This document shows, one piece after another, positions 51,008 through 59,643 of a DNA stretch of 64,000 nt (positions are counted from its first letter, which is position 1; every line of letters starts with the position of its first letter). The stretch lies in assembly GCF_000266885.1 (NCBI RefSeq), contig NC_018020.1, forward strand, positions 3,224,001 to 3,288,000, given 5' to 3'. This stretch comes from Turneriella parva DSM 21527 (GTDB taxonomy: Bacteria > Spirochaetota > Leptospiria > Turneriellales > Turneriellaceae). The notes under the pieces are model-generated. The model saw only the letters and a program-made list of their open reading frames with translations. It did no database searches and was not told where the DNA came from. The position numbers and the translations under genes are program-made.

Positions 51008-52572
51008 TGCAGGGCGACCTCAACCGGCGCAGCTTTCTGGCTTACATTGCTGCCTTAGGTGCGGCATTCTTCGGTTTTCTCTGGTTGGGCGTCAGGCGCC
51101 GGGAGATCACTGCAGAACTGAAGGGGCCAGATTTGGCGCGCGGGCATGCGATGAGAACGCCGCTGAATCCTCATACCGCAGCGTCGACAAGCAAAATCGG
51201 TACGGCAATCATAGGCGCCGGGGCCAGCGGACTTTCGGCGGCGTGGTATTTGCAGAAGCAGGGTTACGGTAATTTCAGGCTCTATGAGCTTGAAAACCGT
51301 GCGGGTGGCAATTCGGCATGGGGGCAAAACCGTGTCGGGCGTTATCCCTGGGGGGCCCACTATCTGCCGACCCCCGGTGACGATGCGGTATATGTACGTG
51401 AGCTGCTGGCCGAGATGGGCGTCTTCGTCAATGGCAAGTATGGCGAAGAGTTTTTGGTACACGAAAATGAAGAACGACTCTTCATCTATAACAACTGGCA
51501 GCCCGGGTTAGTGCCGCTGATGGGCGCGCGCGAGACTGACCGCGCGCAAATTGAGCGCTTCTTCAGCGAGATGGCAAAATACCGTGATCTGCGCGGCAGA
51601 GACGGCCGCCGGGCATTCACGATACCTGCGAGCTTAAGTTCTGCAGACGAAAGATTCACCGCTTTTGACAGCATTTCTGCAGACAACTTTCTGCAAAACC
51701 TTGGTATAACTTCGATTCGCCTTCTCTGGTATATTGACTATGTGCTCCGTGATGAATATGGCGCGAACCGCACGAATACGAGCGCCTGGGCGATGCTGCA
51801 CTATTTCAGCAGTCGAAGCCATGCCCACAACCTCGTTTGGCCAGAGGGTAATGGCCGCATTACCGAATACCTGCGGTCAAAGATCGAAGACAAACTGCAA
51901 GTTGCCACGACGCTTCGGCATGTCGAGCAGCAACGGCGAGGGTACCGGCTGCTTTTCCAAAACCACCATACCGGGCAAACCGAAACCGTTGTCGCCGACA
52001 ATGTTATTTTTGCCGCTCCCAAATTCACGCTGCCTTATGTTTATCCCGCGCTCGACGCGAAAAAAAAAGCAGCGGCACAAAGCTTCACCTATTCACCGTG
52101 GCTCACCGTCAATCTGCTCGTGAACCATTTTGGTGAGCTCGACCCAGCCTGGGATAACGTCACCTATGGCTCGCATTCTTTGGGTTACGTGGTTGCGGAG
52201 CACCAACGCGCGGGCAAATTGCCGCATGCGCGAAGCCTCACGTTTTTTCATGCTTTCGACGCCGATGATACACTCGCCAGCCGGCGCCACTTGCTTGCGA
52301 TGTCGGCGCGCGACGCCTGCAATTTTGCACTCGCTGAACTTACAAAGCCCCACCCAAAAATAGCAGACTTTGTCGAAGAGGTGGGCGTCTACCGCTGGGC
52401 GCATGCGATGGTAAGACCATCCGTCGGATTTCAAACTTCCATGAGCAGAAAAAGTCTAAGGGAAATTGCGCGCGGTTTTTACGGAGCGCATTCTGATATT
52501 TCGGGCATGAGCAATTTTGAAGAAGCACAGTTTCAGGGTGTCACAGCGGCCCAACGCGTACTGAAGGGCTAA
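51007..52572 (+). CDS. Exported FAD-dependent amine oxidase/desaturase-like protein
   Basis: 521 residues. ATG 51007 is chosen over GTG 51004. The N-terminus NRRSFLAYIAALGAAFFGFL resembles a Tat-type signal or anchor (RRSF). The FAD-binding site is GTAIIGAGASGLSAAWYLQK, followed by YELENRAGGNSAWGQN. The last 60 residues include the FAD-contact stretch GFYGAHSDISGMSNFEEAQ. It belongs to the flavin amine-oxidase/NAD(P)-binding-8 superfamily; the reaction is not known. The gene follows nadE with a one-base overlap. Confidence 0.82.
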   Translation: MQGDLNRRSFLAYIAALGAAFFGFLWLGVRRREITAELKGPDLARGHAMRTPLNPHTAASTSKIGTAIIGAGASGLSAAWYLQKQGYGNFRLYELENRAGGNSAWGQNRVGRYPWGAHYLPTPGDDAVYVRELLAEMGVFVNGKYGEEFLVHENEERLFIYNNWQPGLVPLMGARETDRAQIERFFSEMAKYRDLRGRDGRRAFTIPASLSSADERFTAFDSISADNFLQNLGITSIRLLWYIDYVLRDEYGANRTNTSAWAMLHYFSSRSHAHNLVWPEGNGRITEYLRSKIEDKLQVATTLRHVEQQRRGYRLLFQNHHTGQTETVVADNVIFAAPKFTLPYVYPALDAKKKAAAQSFTYSPWLTVNLLVNHFGELDPAWDNVTYGSHSLGYVVAEHQRAGKLPHARSLTFFHAFDADDTLASRRHLLAMSARDACNFALAELTKPHPKIADFVEEVGVYRWAHAMVRPSVGFQTSMSRKSLREIARGFYGAHSDISGMSNFEEAQFQGVTAAQRVLKG

Positions 52573-52617
52573 AAATTTTATTTTCGGCCTGTCTCACAGC
52601 GCAAGCTTTTCCCTTCG

Positions 52618-53052
52618 ATGGCTCTCTGGTCACGCAAAAAGTCTACACCCGCAATTGCGGTTGCGCTGCAGCTCAGCGAGACGCAGACTTCAACAAAGTT
52701 GCCCGCTGAGATTAAGCCCATTCAGGCACAGCCCAAGAAGAAAAAGACTCTAAAGCGCAGCAAACTGCCGGTGCCGGCTGCTGTCAAGCGCCGCTTCGAA
52801 GGCTATCTGCAGAAAGGCCGAAGGTGCTGGTCATGGAAGGGCTCGCACACGACCGACGGCTATGCGCAGTTCTGGGTGAATGACACCAAAGTCGTAAAGG
52901 CGCACCGCTTTGCTTACGAGATTTATGTCAGGCAGCTCGGCAAACGCGAGCGGCTGCATAACCTCTGCGAAAACAAGCAGTGTGTGAACCCCGCGTGTTG
53001 GGCGCCGTTTGCCATCGGTGCGCGCAAAAAATTGGTGGGGCGGCGGGTGTGA
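52618..53052 (+). CDS. HNH-endonuclease-like protein
   Basis: 144 residues. The N-terminal 55 residues are basic and low complexity (QPKKKKTLKRSKLP). The C-terminal part CWSWKGSHTTDGYAQFWV, AHRFAYEIYVRQLG, LHNLCENKQCVNPACW follows the phage-type HNH nuclease layout. The central His is kept, but the usual second His next to it is replaced (LHN). Nuclease activity is plausible but not sure. It ends by overlapping the SemiSWEET start by four bases, although it is functionally unrelated to it. Confidence 0.7.
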   Translation: MALWSRKKSTPAIAVALQLSETQTSTKLPAEIKPIQAQPKKKKTLKRSKLPVPAAVKRRFEGYLQKGRRCWSWKGSHTTDGYAQFWVNDTKVVKAHRFAYEIYVRQLGKRERLHNLCENKQCVNPACWAPFAIGARKKLVGRRV

Positions 53053-53339
53053 TCGACTATCTCGGTTTTCTTGCAGGTTTCACCACGACAGTTTCGTTCT
53101 TACCCCAGGTTGTGCGCGTCTATAAGACTAAGTCAGGCCGCGACATCTCTGTGTGGACGATGGCGCTCTTGAGTTTTGGCGTTCTTCTTTGGCTGATCTA
53201 TGGCAGCCTCATCATGAGCCTGCCGATCATCATTGCCAATGCCGTGACGCTGGTTTTGGTGTCGGCAATCCTATTTTTAAAACTTATCTACGCGCGGCGC
53301 AATTCACTGAAAGAAGTAGCCCCGGTAGACGGCAACTGA
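53049..53339 (+). CDS. SemiSWEET sugar transporter
   Basis: 96 residues with three TM helices. The GTG at 53049 overlaps the preceding stop (GTGA); the longer reading to 52980 is the HNH gene in another frame. The PQ-loop signature is in TTTVSFLPQVVRVYKTKSG and the conserved TM3-type stretch is IIIANAVTLVLVSAILFL. SemiSWEETs work as homodimers to carry sugars passively; structures are known from Leptospira and Vibrio. Size and motif make this a firm call. Its 3' end overlaps the convergent gene by 36 bp. Confidence 0.93.
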   Translation: MIDYLGFLAGFTTTVSFLPQVVRVYKTKSGRDISVWTMALLSFGVLLWLIYGSLIMSLPIIIANAVTLVLVSAILFLKLIYARRNSLKEVAPVDGN

Positions 53340-53993
53340 AGCGAGCCCCACGGACGCATAAATTTTCATGAGCCATGGCTCGCGTTTTCGTATCAGCCAA
53401 TCGGCAATGCCCGTCAGCATCGCCATCGTGCAAAGGGTGAAGCCAGCGCTCAGGTAATCGAAGTTGTACGTAAACGCGGCATACGTCGCGGTGCCGATAA
53501 TCGCCATGTCGACAAAATCTGCCGGGCGGGCCGCAGCCGAATAGTAACTGGCATTCGCCAGCGTGCGGCGTCCGAGGGCGCGAAGCCACGGCAAAATACC
53601 TTTAACGAGGCGCTTCAGCCGGGCAAACAGGTTACGGTCGCGCACAATAATGCGCTCGGCCGTGCCAAGAAATTCAGTCATGATACCATAGTTGCCGCCA
53701 ATCAGCGCCAGAATCGGAGTGTCGGGCAGCGAGCTGAAATCTTTACGGTAAATATTCAGAATGTCAGTGAGGTCGGTCAGCGCCCCCGATTTCAGGTCTT
53801 TTTCGCGCAGCACCACGCCGTGCTTGATAATACTCTCGTAGTGCTCACCGCGCAGCGTCTTTACCTCAAGGCGAACCTGGCCGCTGGCGCGGTTCGCCTC
53901 GACCTTTACCTGGTCGTAATGCACGGTCACCGTTGAGTAGAGCTCGGGGTATTCCCATGAGGGATTTTTCATGTTCTGCCACTTGTACCGCAT
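53304..53993 (-). CDS. Hypothetical membrane protein
   Basis: 229 residues from ATG 53993. The N-terminal 150 residues are soluble mixed alpha/beta (TVTVHYDQVKVEANRASGQV), with a basic helix (RNLFARLKRLVKGILPWLR). Two or three TM helices lie near the C-terminus (FVDMAIIGTATYAAFTYNF, FTLCTMAMLTGIADWLI). No family recognised. No functional guess is supported by its neighbours. Confidence 0.65.
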   Translation of the reverse strand: MRYKWQNMKNPSWEYPELYSTVTVHYDQVKVEANRASGQVRLEVKTLRGEHYESIIKHGVVLREKDLKSGALTDLTDILNIYRKDFSSLPDTPILALIGGNYGIMTEFLGTAERIIVRDRNLFARLKRLVKGILPWLRALGRRTLANASYYSAAARPADFVDMAIIGTATYAAFTYNFDYLSAGFTLCTMAMLTGIADWLIRKREPWLMKIYASVGLASVAVYRGYFFQ

Positions 53994-54046
53994 ACTTACA
54001 TATCGGATTCAAATTGCCAACGCGTGACAAATTCAGGCTTTAAGCA

Positions 54047-55903
54047 ATGGTTCGCATGGCTTTGCCTTTTGTCTTCTTTTTTGCGCTCTATCATGCATTG
54101 TTGCTGGCCTTCGTGGGGGCGGGGGGGGCAGGTCTGATAGAGATTCTGCGCACTTCTGTGGCTGCGGCAGCACTTTCGCTGCTGTTTGGGCAGGTGACAC
54201 CTGCGCTGCTGCGGCGGCGGCTGGCAGTTGCACGCGGCCTCTACATCGCGCTGGGTTCGGCCCTGGTGCTGCTAATGGTTGTCGCGTTTGGTTTTGCCCG
54301 GCTTTATGAGCGGCCCTTTGCCTTTGGTTTCGTGCGCACCGATACGGCCTCGATCTGGAAAGAGAATATCGTTTCGGGTCTCTATGAACTCGGCACCGCA
54401 CATCTTTTGCTTGCGGTCGGTCTTGCCTCGGCGCTTGTCTGGGCAGCGAGATCGGTTACCTACGCCACAGTTTCGTCTGCGCGCCGCACCCTGGGCGTTT
54501 CGCTCGGTGCAATCGTCGTCGTGGCGGCATGCAGCTATTGGTGGGGATATCCCACTCTTATGGCAAATCCGTTGCTTGCGGCATTTGCTCCGCAAAAGCA
54601 GCGGGTTTTGCAGGCAGACGTTGAGCTGCGGGATAACGATCTGGTGCCTGCGCTCGAATCGCCAGAAGGCTTGCAAAGATTCGCCGCAGTGGATGCGCCC
54701 AGGGCCGAGCGGCGAAACGTCATTCTTTATTTTCTCGAGTCGACGCCGGCGAGTGTCATCGGCAAACGCATTCAGGGTAAAGAGGTCACGCCGAACCTCA
54801 ACCGCCTTGCAGCAGATTCTCTTTATTTCACGCGGCATTACGCCAATTTTCCGCTCAGCATCAATGCGTTCTACAATGCTTTTTGCAGCGCGTATGCTTT
54901 GCCCGACGGCGCGTGGATATCGCTCTCTTTGCCCGACTTTAATGTTCCATGCCTCTCAGAAATTCTCGCCGCCGAAGGTTACCGCTCGATCGCGCTGCAC
55001 GCAGGGTATCTCGGCTATGCGAAACAAAAGCGGTTCATGCAGAAACGCAGCTTCACCGAAATGCACGACGCCGAAACGCTCAAGAAACCGCCGTACGCCG
55101 AAGGCATGGGGCCGTGGGGTGCAGCTGACGAACGAGCGATGATTCGACCTCTCAAGGCCTTTGCCGCAGCGAAGCCCATGTCGCCGTTTCTGGCTGTGAT
55201 GTTCGCTTTCGCTCCCCACCACCCCTATAATGCGCCCGACGGCATCACGCCCTTCATCACAGGCGACCCTGATCTCAAAAAATCGCAGATCAGATATTTC
55301 AATTCTCTGCACTTTGCCGATATGGCCTTCGGTGAAATCTTATCAGCGCTGAAAGATCAGGGCATTCTCAAGAACTCGGTTCTTATTGTTGTGGGCGACC
55401 ATGGTGAGGCATTTTACGAGCACCCAGGCAACTATAACCATCCCTTTTTTCTCTATGAAGAAAATATTCATGTGCCTCTGATAATCAGCATCGACGGGGC
55501 CCAGCCGCAAAAAATTGACCGCGTCACGTCTCACGTCGATATTTTACCGACGGTGCTCGACCTGTTGAAACTGAGCCACCGGGTGAGTCCGATGCACAAC
55601 GGCAAATCGATGCTGCGTGCGGGCCGGCAAAGTCTTGCGCATCTGCAGGCCTATTGGCAAGACGAGTTTTCAGGCATCGTCGATGGTCGGTTCAAATACA
55701 TACGCAAAGGTACGGGTGGCGAAGAACTTTTTGATTTGCTTGCAGATTCCAAAGAGTTGCAGAACATCGCCGCAGTAAAGCCGGCGGTTGCCGAACTCTA
55801 CCGCAGCCTTACCGCCAAAGCGTTTGCACAAAAGAAAGCCTATTACAAAAAATACGGCAACTACGAGCTCACGCGCTTCAACCCCGCGAGTCAGGACCAG
55901 TAA
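54047..55903 (+). CDS. LTA-synthase/phosphoglycerol-transferase-like membrane sulfatase
   Basis: 618 residues. Four or five TM helices occupy the first 190 residues. The extracytoplasmic catalytic domain has the metal-site start NVILYFLESTPASVIG, a nucleophile region FPLSINAFYNAFCSA, and the metal-ligand motif VIVVGDHGEAFYEHPG-like (about residue 455). The usual Thr nucleophile seems to be Ser here. HVPLIISIDG is typical of sulfatases. Such enzymes transfer phosphoglycerol or phosphoethanolamine to surface glycans or lipids, or hydrolyse them; which is not readable. It converges on nagZ with a 1-bp gap. Confidence 0.85.
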   Translation: MVRMALPFVFFFALYHALLLAFVGAGGAGLIEILRTSVAAAALSLLFGQVTPALLRRRLAVARGLYIALGSALVLLMVVAFGFARLYERPFAFGFVRTDTASIWKENIVSGLYELGTAHLLLAVGLASALVWAARSVTYATVSSARRTLGVSLGAIVVVAACSYWWGYPTLMANPLLAAFAPQKQRVLQADVELRDNDLVPALESPEGLQRFAAVDAPRAERRNVILYFLESTPASVIGKRIQGKEVTPNLNRLAADSLYFTRHYANFPLSINAFYNAFCSAYALPDGAWISLSLPDFNVPCLSEILAAEGYRSIALHAGYLGYAKQKRFMQKRSFTEMHDAETLKKPPYAEGMGPWGAADERAMIRPLKAFAAAKPMSPFLAVMFAFAPHHPYNAPDGITPFITGDPDLKKSQIRYFNSLHFADMAFGEILSALKDQGILKNSVLIVVGDHGEAFYEHPGNYNHPFFLYEENIHVPLIISIDGAQPQKIDRVTSHVDILPTVLDLLKLSHRVSPMHNGKSMLRAGRQSLAHLQAYWQDEFSGIVDGRFKYIRKGTGGEELFDLLADSKELQNIAAVKPAVAELYRSLTAKAFAQKKAYYKKYGNYELTRFNPASQDQ

Positions 55904-55904
55904 T

Positions 55905-57287
55905 TTAACCCTTATTCTTTCGGCCAGCGAGCCAGATGGGCCCGCCCTTCTTTTTCGAAGGTGACCACTTGATTTTCGCGTATTTCTGTTGCAGCGCCTC
56001 GGTATCGTAGAGTACCCTGGCGCTCTTTTTTTTCGCCACCCGCTCTTCGCCATATTGCCGGTACCAGGCAGCTTCTTCTGGCGTGAGGTATTTGCCCGCA
56101 TCGATGTAGGGCAGTTTCGCAGTCAGTTGGTTCATGACTGCGCGTTCAAGGGCTGAGCGCTCGCCGTCGCCATTCGATATTCGGGGTAGATCCCCGTTCT
56201 TAATGGCTTCGAGAATTTTCGCTTTCGCTTCAGGCGGTTCTTCTTGCCACGAAGTATAGAGCATCACGTCGGCACCGGCCTTGATTGCGGCAACCGGCCG
56301 CACGATGTGAGAGTAGTGTTTGCTGAGTGCGCTCATTTCCATCGCATCGGTAAACACGACTCCCTGAAATTTCAGATCGCCGCGCAGTGTCGTCGTCAGC
56401 CATTTTGCTGAGAGCGTCGCCGGCGCGTCTTTATCAACCTGTGGGTACAAAATGTGCGCGGTCATCACCGCCTGTGCACCCGCCTGAATCGCTTTTTCAA
56501 AAGGCACCAGCTCAAAGGCCCGCAACTCTTGCAGGGGTTTGTCGATCACCGGCAGAGCCCAGTGGCTGTCGACGTGCGTATCGCCATGGCCGGGAAAATG
56601 TTTTATGACGGGTAGAGATCCACCGGCAAGATGCGCAAGCCTTGCGCCTTCTTCAAACGGTAGGGCGCAGTCGACGACGGCCTTAATCGTCGACCCGAAG
56701 CTGCGCAGCCCAATCACCGGGTTATTCGGATTGTTATTGATATCGACGATGGGGGCGAAGAACACATTGATGCCCAATTGCCCGAGGCCGTGGCTCACGT
56801 GATACCCGGTTGCCCGGCAGAGCTCGCTGTCGCCGGTTTCGCCGAGGTTCATCGCAGGCGGTGTCTGCAAGACACCGTCGCGCACGCGCCTCACATACCC
56901 GCCTTCCTGGTCGGTTGAAATCAGAAACGGCGGTATTTCGAGTTCTGATGCGAGTCGCTGCAGATCAGATGTCAGCTTCTTGATCTGCGCCGCGTCTTCG
57001 AGGTTAAAGCCAAAGAATATAATGCCGCCCGGTTTGAGCTCGGTAATAATCTTGCGGTTCTGCTCGGTCAGTTCGGTGCCGGGTATCGCGATATGTATCG
57101 GCTGGCCCGCGAGTGCCGCATCGTCCAACGCTGCGAAGGCGCCGTTCAGAATCTTCTGGGTAAGTCGGTTGTATTTTTGCGGCAGGTACAGAAATTTCCA
57201 CAGAGCATAGAGGCCGGCGCCCAGGGCGAGGCCAACCAGAATCACCAGAATTGATTTCTTACTTTTTCGCATCGAATGTTTCCCCAT
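55905..57287 (-). CDS. nagZ: Glycoside hydrolase family 3 beta-N-acetylhexosaminidase (NagZ-like), membrane-anchored
   Basis: 460 residues from ATG 57287, or 455 from ATG 57272. A basic N-terminus followed by ILVILVGLALGAGLYALW gives a TM anchor. The GH3 core has LISTDQEGGYVRR, VIKHFPGHGDTHVDSHW (the His/Asp dyad loop of NagZ) and VVFTDAMEMSALSKHY with the Asp nucleophile. It removes N-acetylglucosamine from muropeptides or chitooligomers. Because of the anchor it may act in the periplasm. Its 5' end overlaps a short PIN-like ORF. Confidence 0.93.
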   Translation of the reverse strand: MGKHSMRKSKKSILVILVGLALGAGLYALWKFLYLPQKYNRLTQKILNGAFAALDDAALAGQPIHIAIPGTELTEQNRKIITELKPGGIIFFGFNLEDAAQIKKLTSDLQRLASELEIPPFLISTDQEGGYVRRVRDGVLQTPPAMNLGETGDSELCRATGYHVSHGLGQLGINVFFAPIVDINNNPNNPVIGLRSFGSTIKAVVDCALPFEEGARLAHLAGGSLPVIKHFPGHGDTHVDSHWALPVIDKPLQELRAFELVPFEKAIQAGAQAVMTAHILYPQVDKDAPATLSAKWLTTTLRGDLKFQGVVFTDAMEMSALSKHYSHIVRPVAAIKAGADVMLYTSWQEEPPEAKAKILEAIKNGDLPRISNGDGERSALERAVMNQLTAKLPYIDAGKYLTPEEAAWYRQYGEERVAKKKSARVLYDTEALQQKYAKIKWSPSKKKGGPIWLAGRKNKG

Positions 57288-57477
57288 AGCTCAGTAGCGC
57301 TTGCAGTTTCTTGTCTTTAGTCCAGATGCGGGCATTTACCCGGCGGCCGGCTAAAAACAGGGCAAAATCGCTAAGGCCGATGCCGCGGGAATACGCTTTC
57401 ATTTCGCCCGCTTCAAGCAAGAGATTCGGGCAACTGACCAAACGCAGGGCAGCAAAAAAGCGCAAAAAAAGTCGCAT
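57259..57477 (-). pseudogene. Possible C-terminal remnant of a PIN-domain protein
   Basis: 72 residues. The segment GIGLSDFALFLAGRRVNARI followed by WTKDKKLQALLSYGE resembles the last third of a PIN domain (Asp in helix, then T-x-D-K-x-L). The N-terminal catalytic Asp region is missing, since a stop occurs about 18 codons upstream in frame. No antitoxin is adjacent. It overlaps the nagZ start by 29 bases. It may be a decayed VapC-like toxin or a chance ORF. Confidence 0.3.
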
Positions 57478-57519
57478 TTTTCGCTGCGCCCGCGTCCAAC
57501 AAAAGGATGCGGTTGCCTC

Positions 57520-57548
57520 TTGACAGATTGTTCAAGATAGGTCAACTA
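57520..57548 (+). promoter_or_regulatory. Possible promoter of the TolB-like/OMP gene
   Basis: A perfect TTGACA (57520-57525) is followed after 16-17 bases by a weak -10 (TCAACT or CAACTA, 57542-57548), 12-13 bases before the ATG. ttgac/gtcaa also forms an inverted repeat (57520-57524, 57541-57545). Confidence 0.4.
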
Positions 57549-57560
57549 GGCTGAAAATCC

Positions 57561-58967
57561 ATGCGAACTCTCCGTTACGGTCTTTGCGCGCTCGTTCTTG
57601 CCCAGGCGCCCGCTTATGCGGCAGAACCCGCAAACGACCTCGCACGCGTGGGTATCGTCAAGTTCATCAATAACACCGGCAGTGAAGATTTTGGTTGGGT
57701 TGAGCAGAGTCTGCCCGATGCGATCGATACCTCGATGAAGGCCCGGTTCGAATACCAGCGGCTTGAAGAAGACAAGGTGCAGTCGGCTGCTTCACAGGTA
57801 AAGCCGGGCCCGACCGGTTATTCGCGTGAAGACGCTGAGAAAATCTCAACCCTCTCGCAGGCGGATATATTAATTTACGGCAATTTCTACCCTGATACCG
57901 AAGCCGACGAACTCGTACTCGATGCAATCATTTACAATGCAGCCGGCAAACGCGTGATCGGCCGGGTCGAAAACCGCACCCCCCTCAACGCCAAGATATT
58001 CAAGAACATAGACCAGATGGCCGCGGGTATCGTGGCTGAAATCTATAAATTTGCACTGCAGTCGAGCCAGGATAGTGGCAAGAAGAGCAAGCTGAAGCTG
58101 CTCGTGCTCGTACCATCATACTCGACCAGCGAAGAAGAAGCGCAGGCGAAGCAAGAGCTTGAATCGCTGAAAGTGGAGCTGCAGGCGAAAACACCCGGGC
58201 GGTACCTCACTATTTTCGAATTTTTTGATGAATACCACGTCGTCGAAAAGGAGCAGCAACTTTCGCTCGGCTATGCAAAACGCCGCGAGCGCACGCAGCT
58301 GCAGCTGTGGCTTGAAAATTATGGTGTCACCAATGCGATGATTGTTCTCGTCACTGAAAATAAGGTCAACATTACCGCGATTGGCGCTGCAAAATCAGCG
58401 CAGGTCTCGTACGCGGTCAATGCCTCGCCCGAAGAACGCGCCAAGCAGCTTGCGGCGGTAGAAGAAAAGGTGCGCGCCAAGGTCGAAATTCGCAAAGACG
58501 CAGGCGTCGGCAACGTCGCATTACACTGGGGCGCTGCGGTCAGCAAGGGGTTTCTCTCTTCGGGCGACAGGTTAGGAGTGATGACCGGCCTCAATATTCA
58601 TGCCTCATGGCGCATTCACCGCTATTTCGAGCCGCACCTGCAGGTAGAGGCTTACTATGGCTTTAAGAAAGAGAATGTTTCGCAAATGCTCGGTGGCAGT
58701 GCAATGGCTGGCCTCGGCTACACCTTCTCATCAGGAAAATTCGCCGTGCAACCCTATGCCCTGGGCGGCATTTTCGCTGCTGAAATTAAGGCAGTCGCCG
58801 GAGTTTTTAACGTACTATTGCCTGCGGCAGGCTCTGGCCTCATCGTCAGCTATTTCGTTTCACCCACCTGGGGTTTTACTCTGAACACGCACGCACAGTA
58901 CGTCTTTGATAACAGCAGTCCGGCGCTTTTCGCCGGTGCGACCCTCGCGACGACGCTCAGATTCTGA
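57561..58967 (+). CDS. Exported TolB-like N-terminal domain plus outer-membrane barrel protein
   Basis: 468 residues. Signal peptide (MRTLRYGLCALVLAQAPAYAAE) then a TolB-N/FlgO-like alpha/beta domain (VGIVKFINNTGSEDFGWVEQ, ADILIYGNFYPD) to about residue 165. A second, Rossmann-like helical part follows (KLKLLVLVPSYST, VTNAMIVLVTENK). A C-terminal 8-strand-like barrel runs from about residue 320 (VALHWGAAVSKGFL, GFTLNTHAQYVFDNS, ATLATTLRF with terminal Phe). Architecture is recognisable but no function is known. Confidence 0.75.
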   Translation: MRTLRYGLCALVLAQAPAYAAEPANDLARVGIVKFINNTGSEDFGWVEQSLPDAIDTSMKARFEYQRLEEDKVQSAASQVKPGPTGYSREDAEKISTLSQADILIYGNFYPDTEADELVLDAIIYNAAGKRVIGRVENRTPLNAKIFKNIDQMAAGIVAEIYKFALQSSQDSGKKSKLKLLVLVPSYSTSEEEAQAKQELESLKVELQAKTPGRYLTIFEFFDEYHVVEKEQQLSLGYAKRRERTQLQLWLENYGVTNAMIVLVTENKVNITAIGAAKSAQVSYAVNASPEERAKQLAAVEEKVRAKVEIRKDAGVGNVALHWGAAVSKGFLSSGDRLGVMTGLNIHASWRIHRYFEPHLQVEAYYGFKKENVSQMLGGSAMAGLGYTFSSGKFAVQPYALGGIFAAEIKAVAGVFNVLLPAAGSGLIVSYFVSPTWGFTLNTHAQYVFDNSSPALFAGATLATTLRF

Positions 58968-58987
58968 CCGAAAGCCTTTATGCGCTT

Positions 58988-59590
58988 TCAGCCAATCGCC
59001 ATACCGGCAGCCATTTTGCTCTCGTGGGCCGAGATGGCATCGCCGAACTGCAATGTCCAGCCGATGTCGTCGAGACCGAGAAGCAGCTTTTGCCGCAGAG
59101 CTTCGGGCACACTGAAAGATATTCTTTCATTACCGAAAGAGAGCTCGTTTTTCCCGAGGTCGATGGTAAATTCAGTGCTCGCGTCTTTGGCAACAGCCTG
59201 AAACAGCTTTTCAACTTCTGCCGAATCGAGTTTCAATGGCAGAATACCGTTCTGAAAACAATTGTTATAGAAGATATCGGCGAACGACGGAGCAACGATG
59301 ACTTTGAAACCGTAGTCGGCGAGCGCCCAGGGTGCATGCTCGCGCGATGAGCCACAGCCGAAGTTGTCGCGGGCCAGCAGAATCTCCGCACCCTTGTGAG
59401 CCGGCTTATTGAGTACAAAATCCGCATTTTCGCTGCCGTCGTCTTTGAAGCGCCAGTCGTTGAATAAGAATTGGCCGAAGCCCGTGCGTTCGACGCGCTT
59501 CAGAAAGTTCTTTGGTATAATCTGGTCGGTGTCGACGTTGGGCATGTCGAGCGGGGCAGCTTTTGAGGTTACAGTCTTAAATTTTTCCAT
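58988..59590 (-). CDS. leuD: 3-isopropylmalate dehydratase small subunit
   Basis: 200 residues. Family motifs VDTDQIIPKNFLKR (N-term) and FGCGSSREHAPWAL are intact. A strong AAGGAG precedes the ATG. With LeuC it isomerises 2-isopropylmalate to 3-isopropylmalate in leucine synthesis. It lies 29 bp behind leuC; a hairpin partly formed by the last codons of leuC separates them. leuA and leuB are not in the window. Confidence 0.97.
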   Translation of the reverse strand: MEKFKTVTSKAAPLDMPNVDTDQIIPKNFLKRVERTGFGQFLFNDWRFKDDGSENADFVLNKPAHKGAEILLARDNFGCGSSREHAPWALADYGFKVIVAPSFADIFYNNCFQNGILPLKLDSAEVEKLFQAVAKDASTEFTIDLGKNELSFGNERISFSVPEALRQKLLLGLDDIGWTLQFGDAISAHESKMAAGMAIG

Positions 59591-59606
59591 TGTTGTTTCT
59601 CCTTAA

Positions 59607-59643
59607 GCTCGTTCAAAGATCACGCAGTGATCTCTGAACGAGC
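59607..59643. terminator. Hairpin at the leuC-leuD junction
   Basis: Arms 59607-59622 and 59628-59643 pair at 15 of 16 positions (loop cgcag). One arm contains the last codons of leuC and the other reaches the leuC-leuD spacer. It may attenuate leuD relative to leuC or stabilise the mRNA; no U tract follows. Confidence 0.5.
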
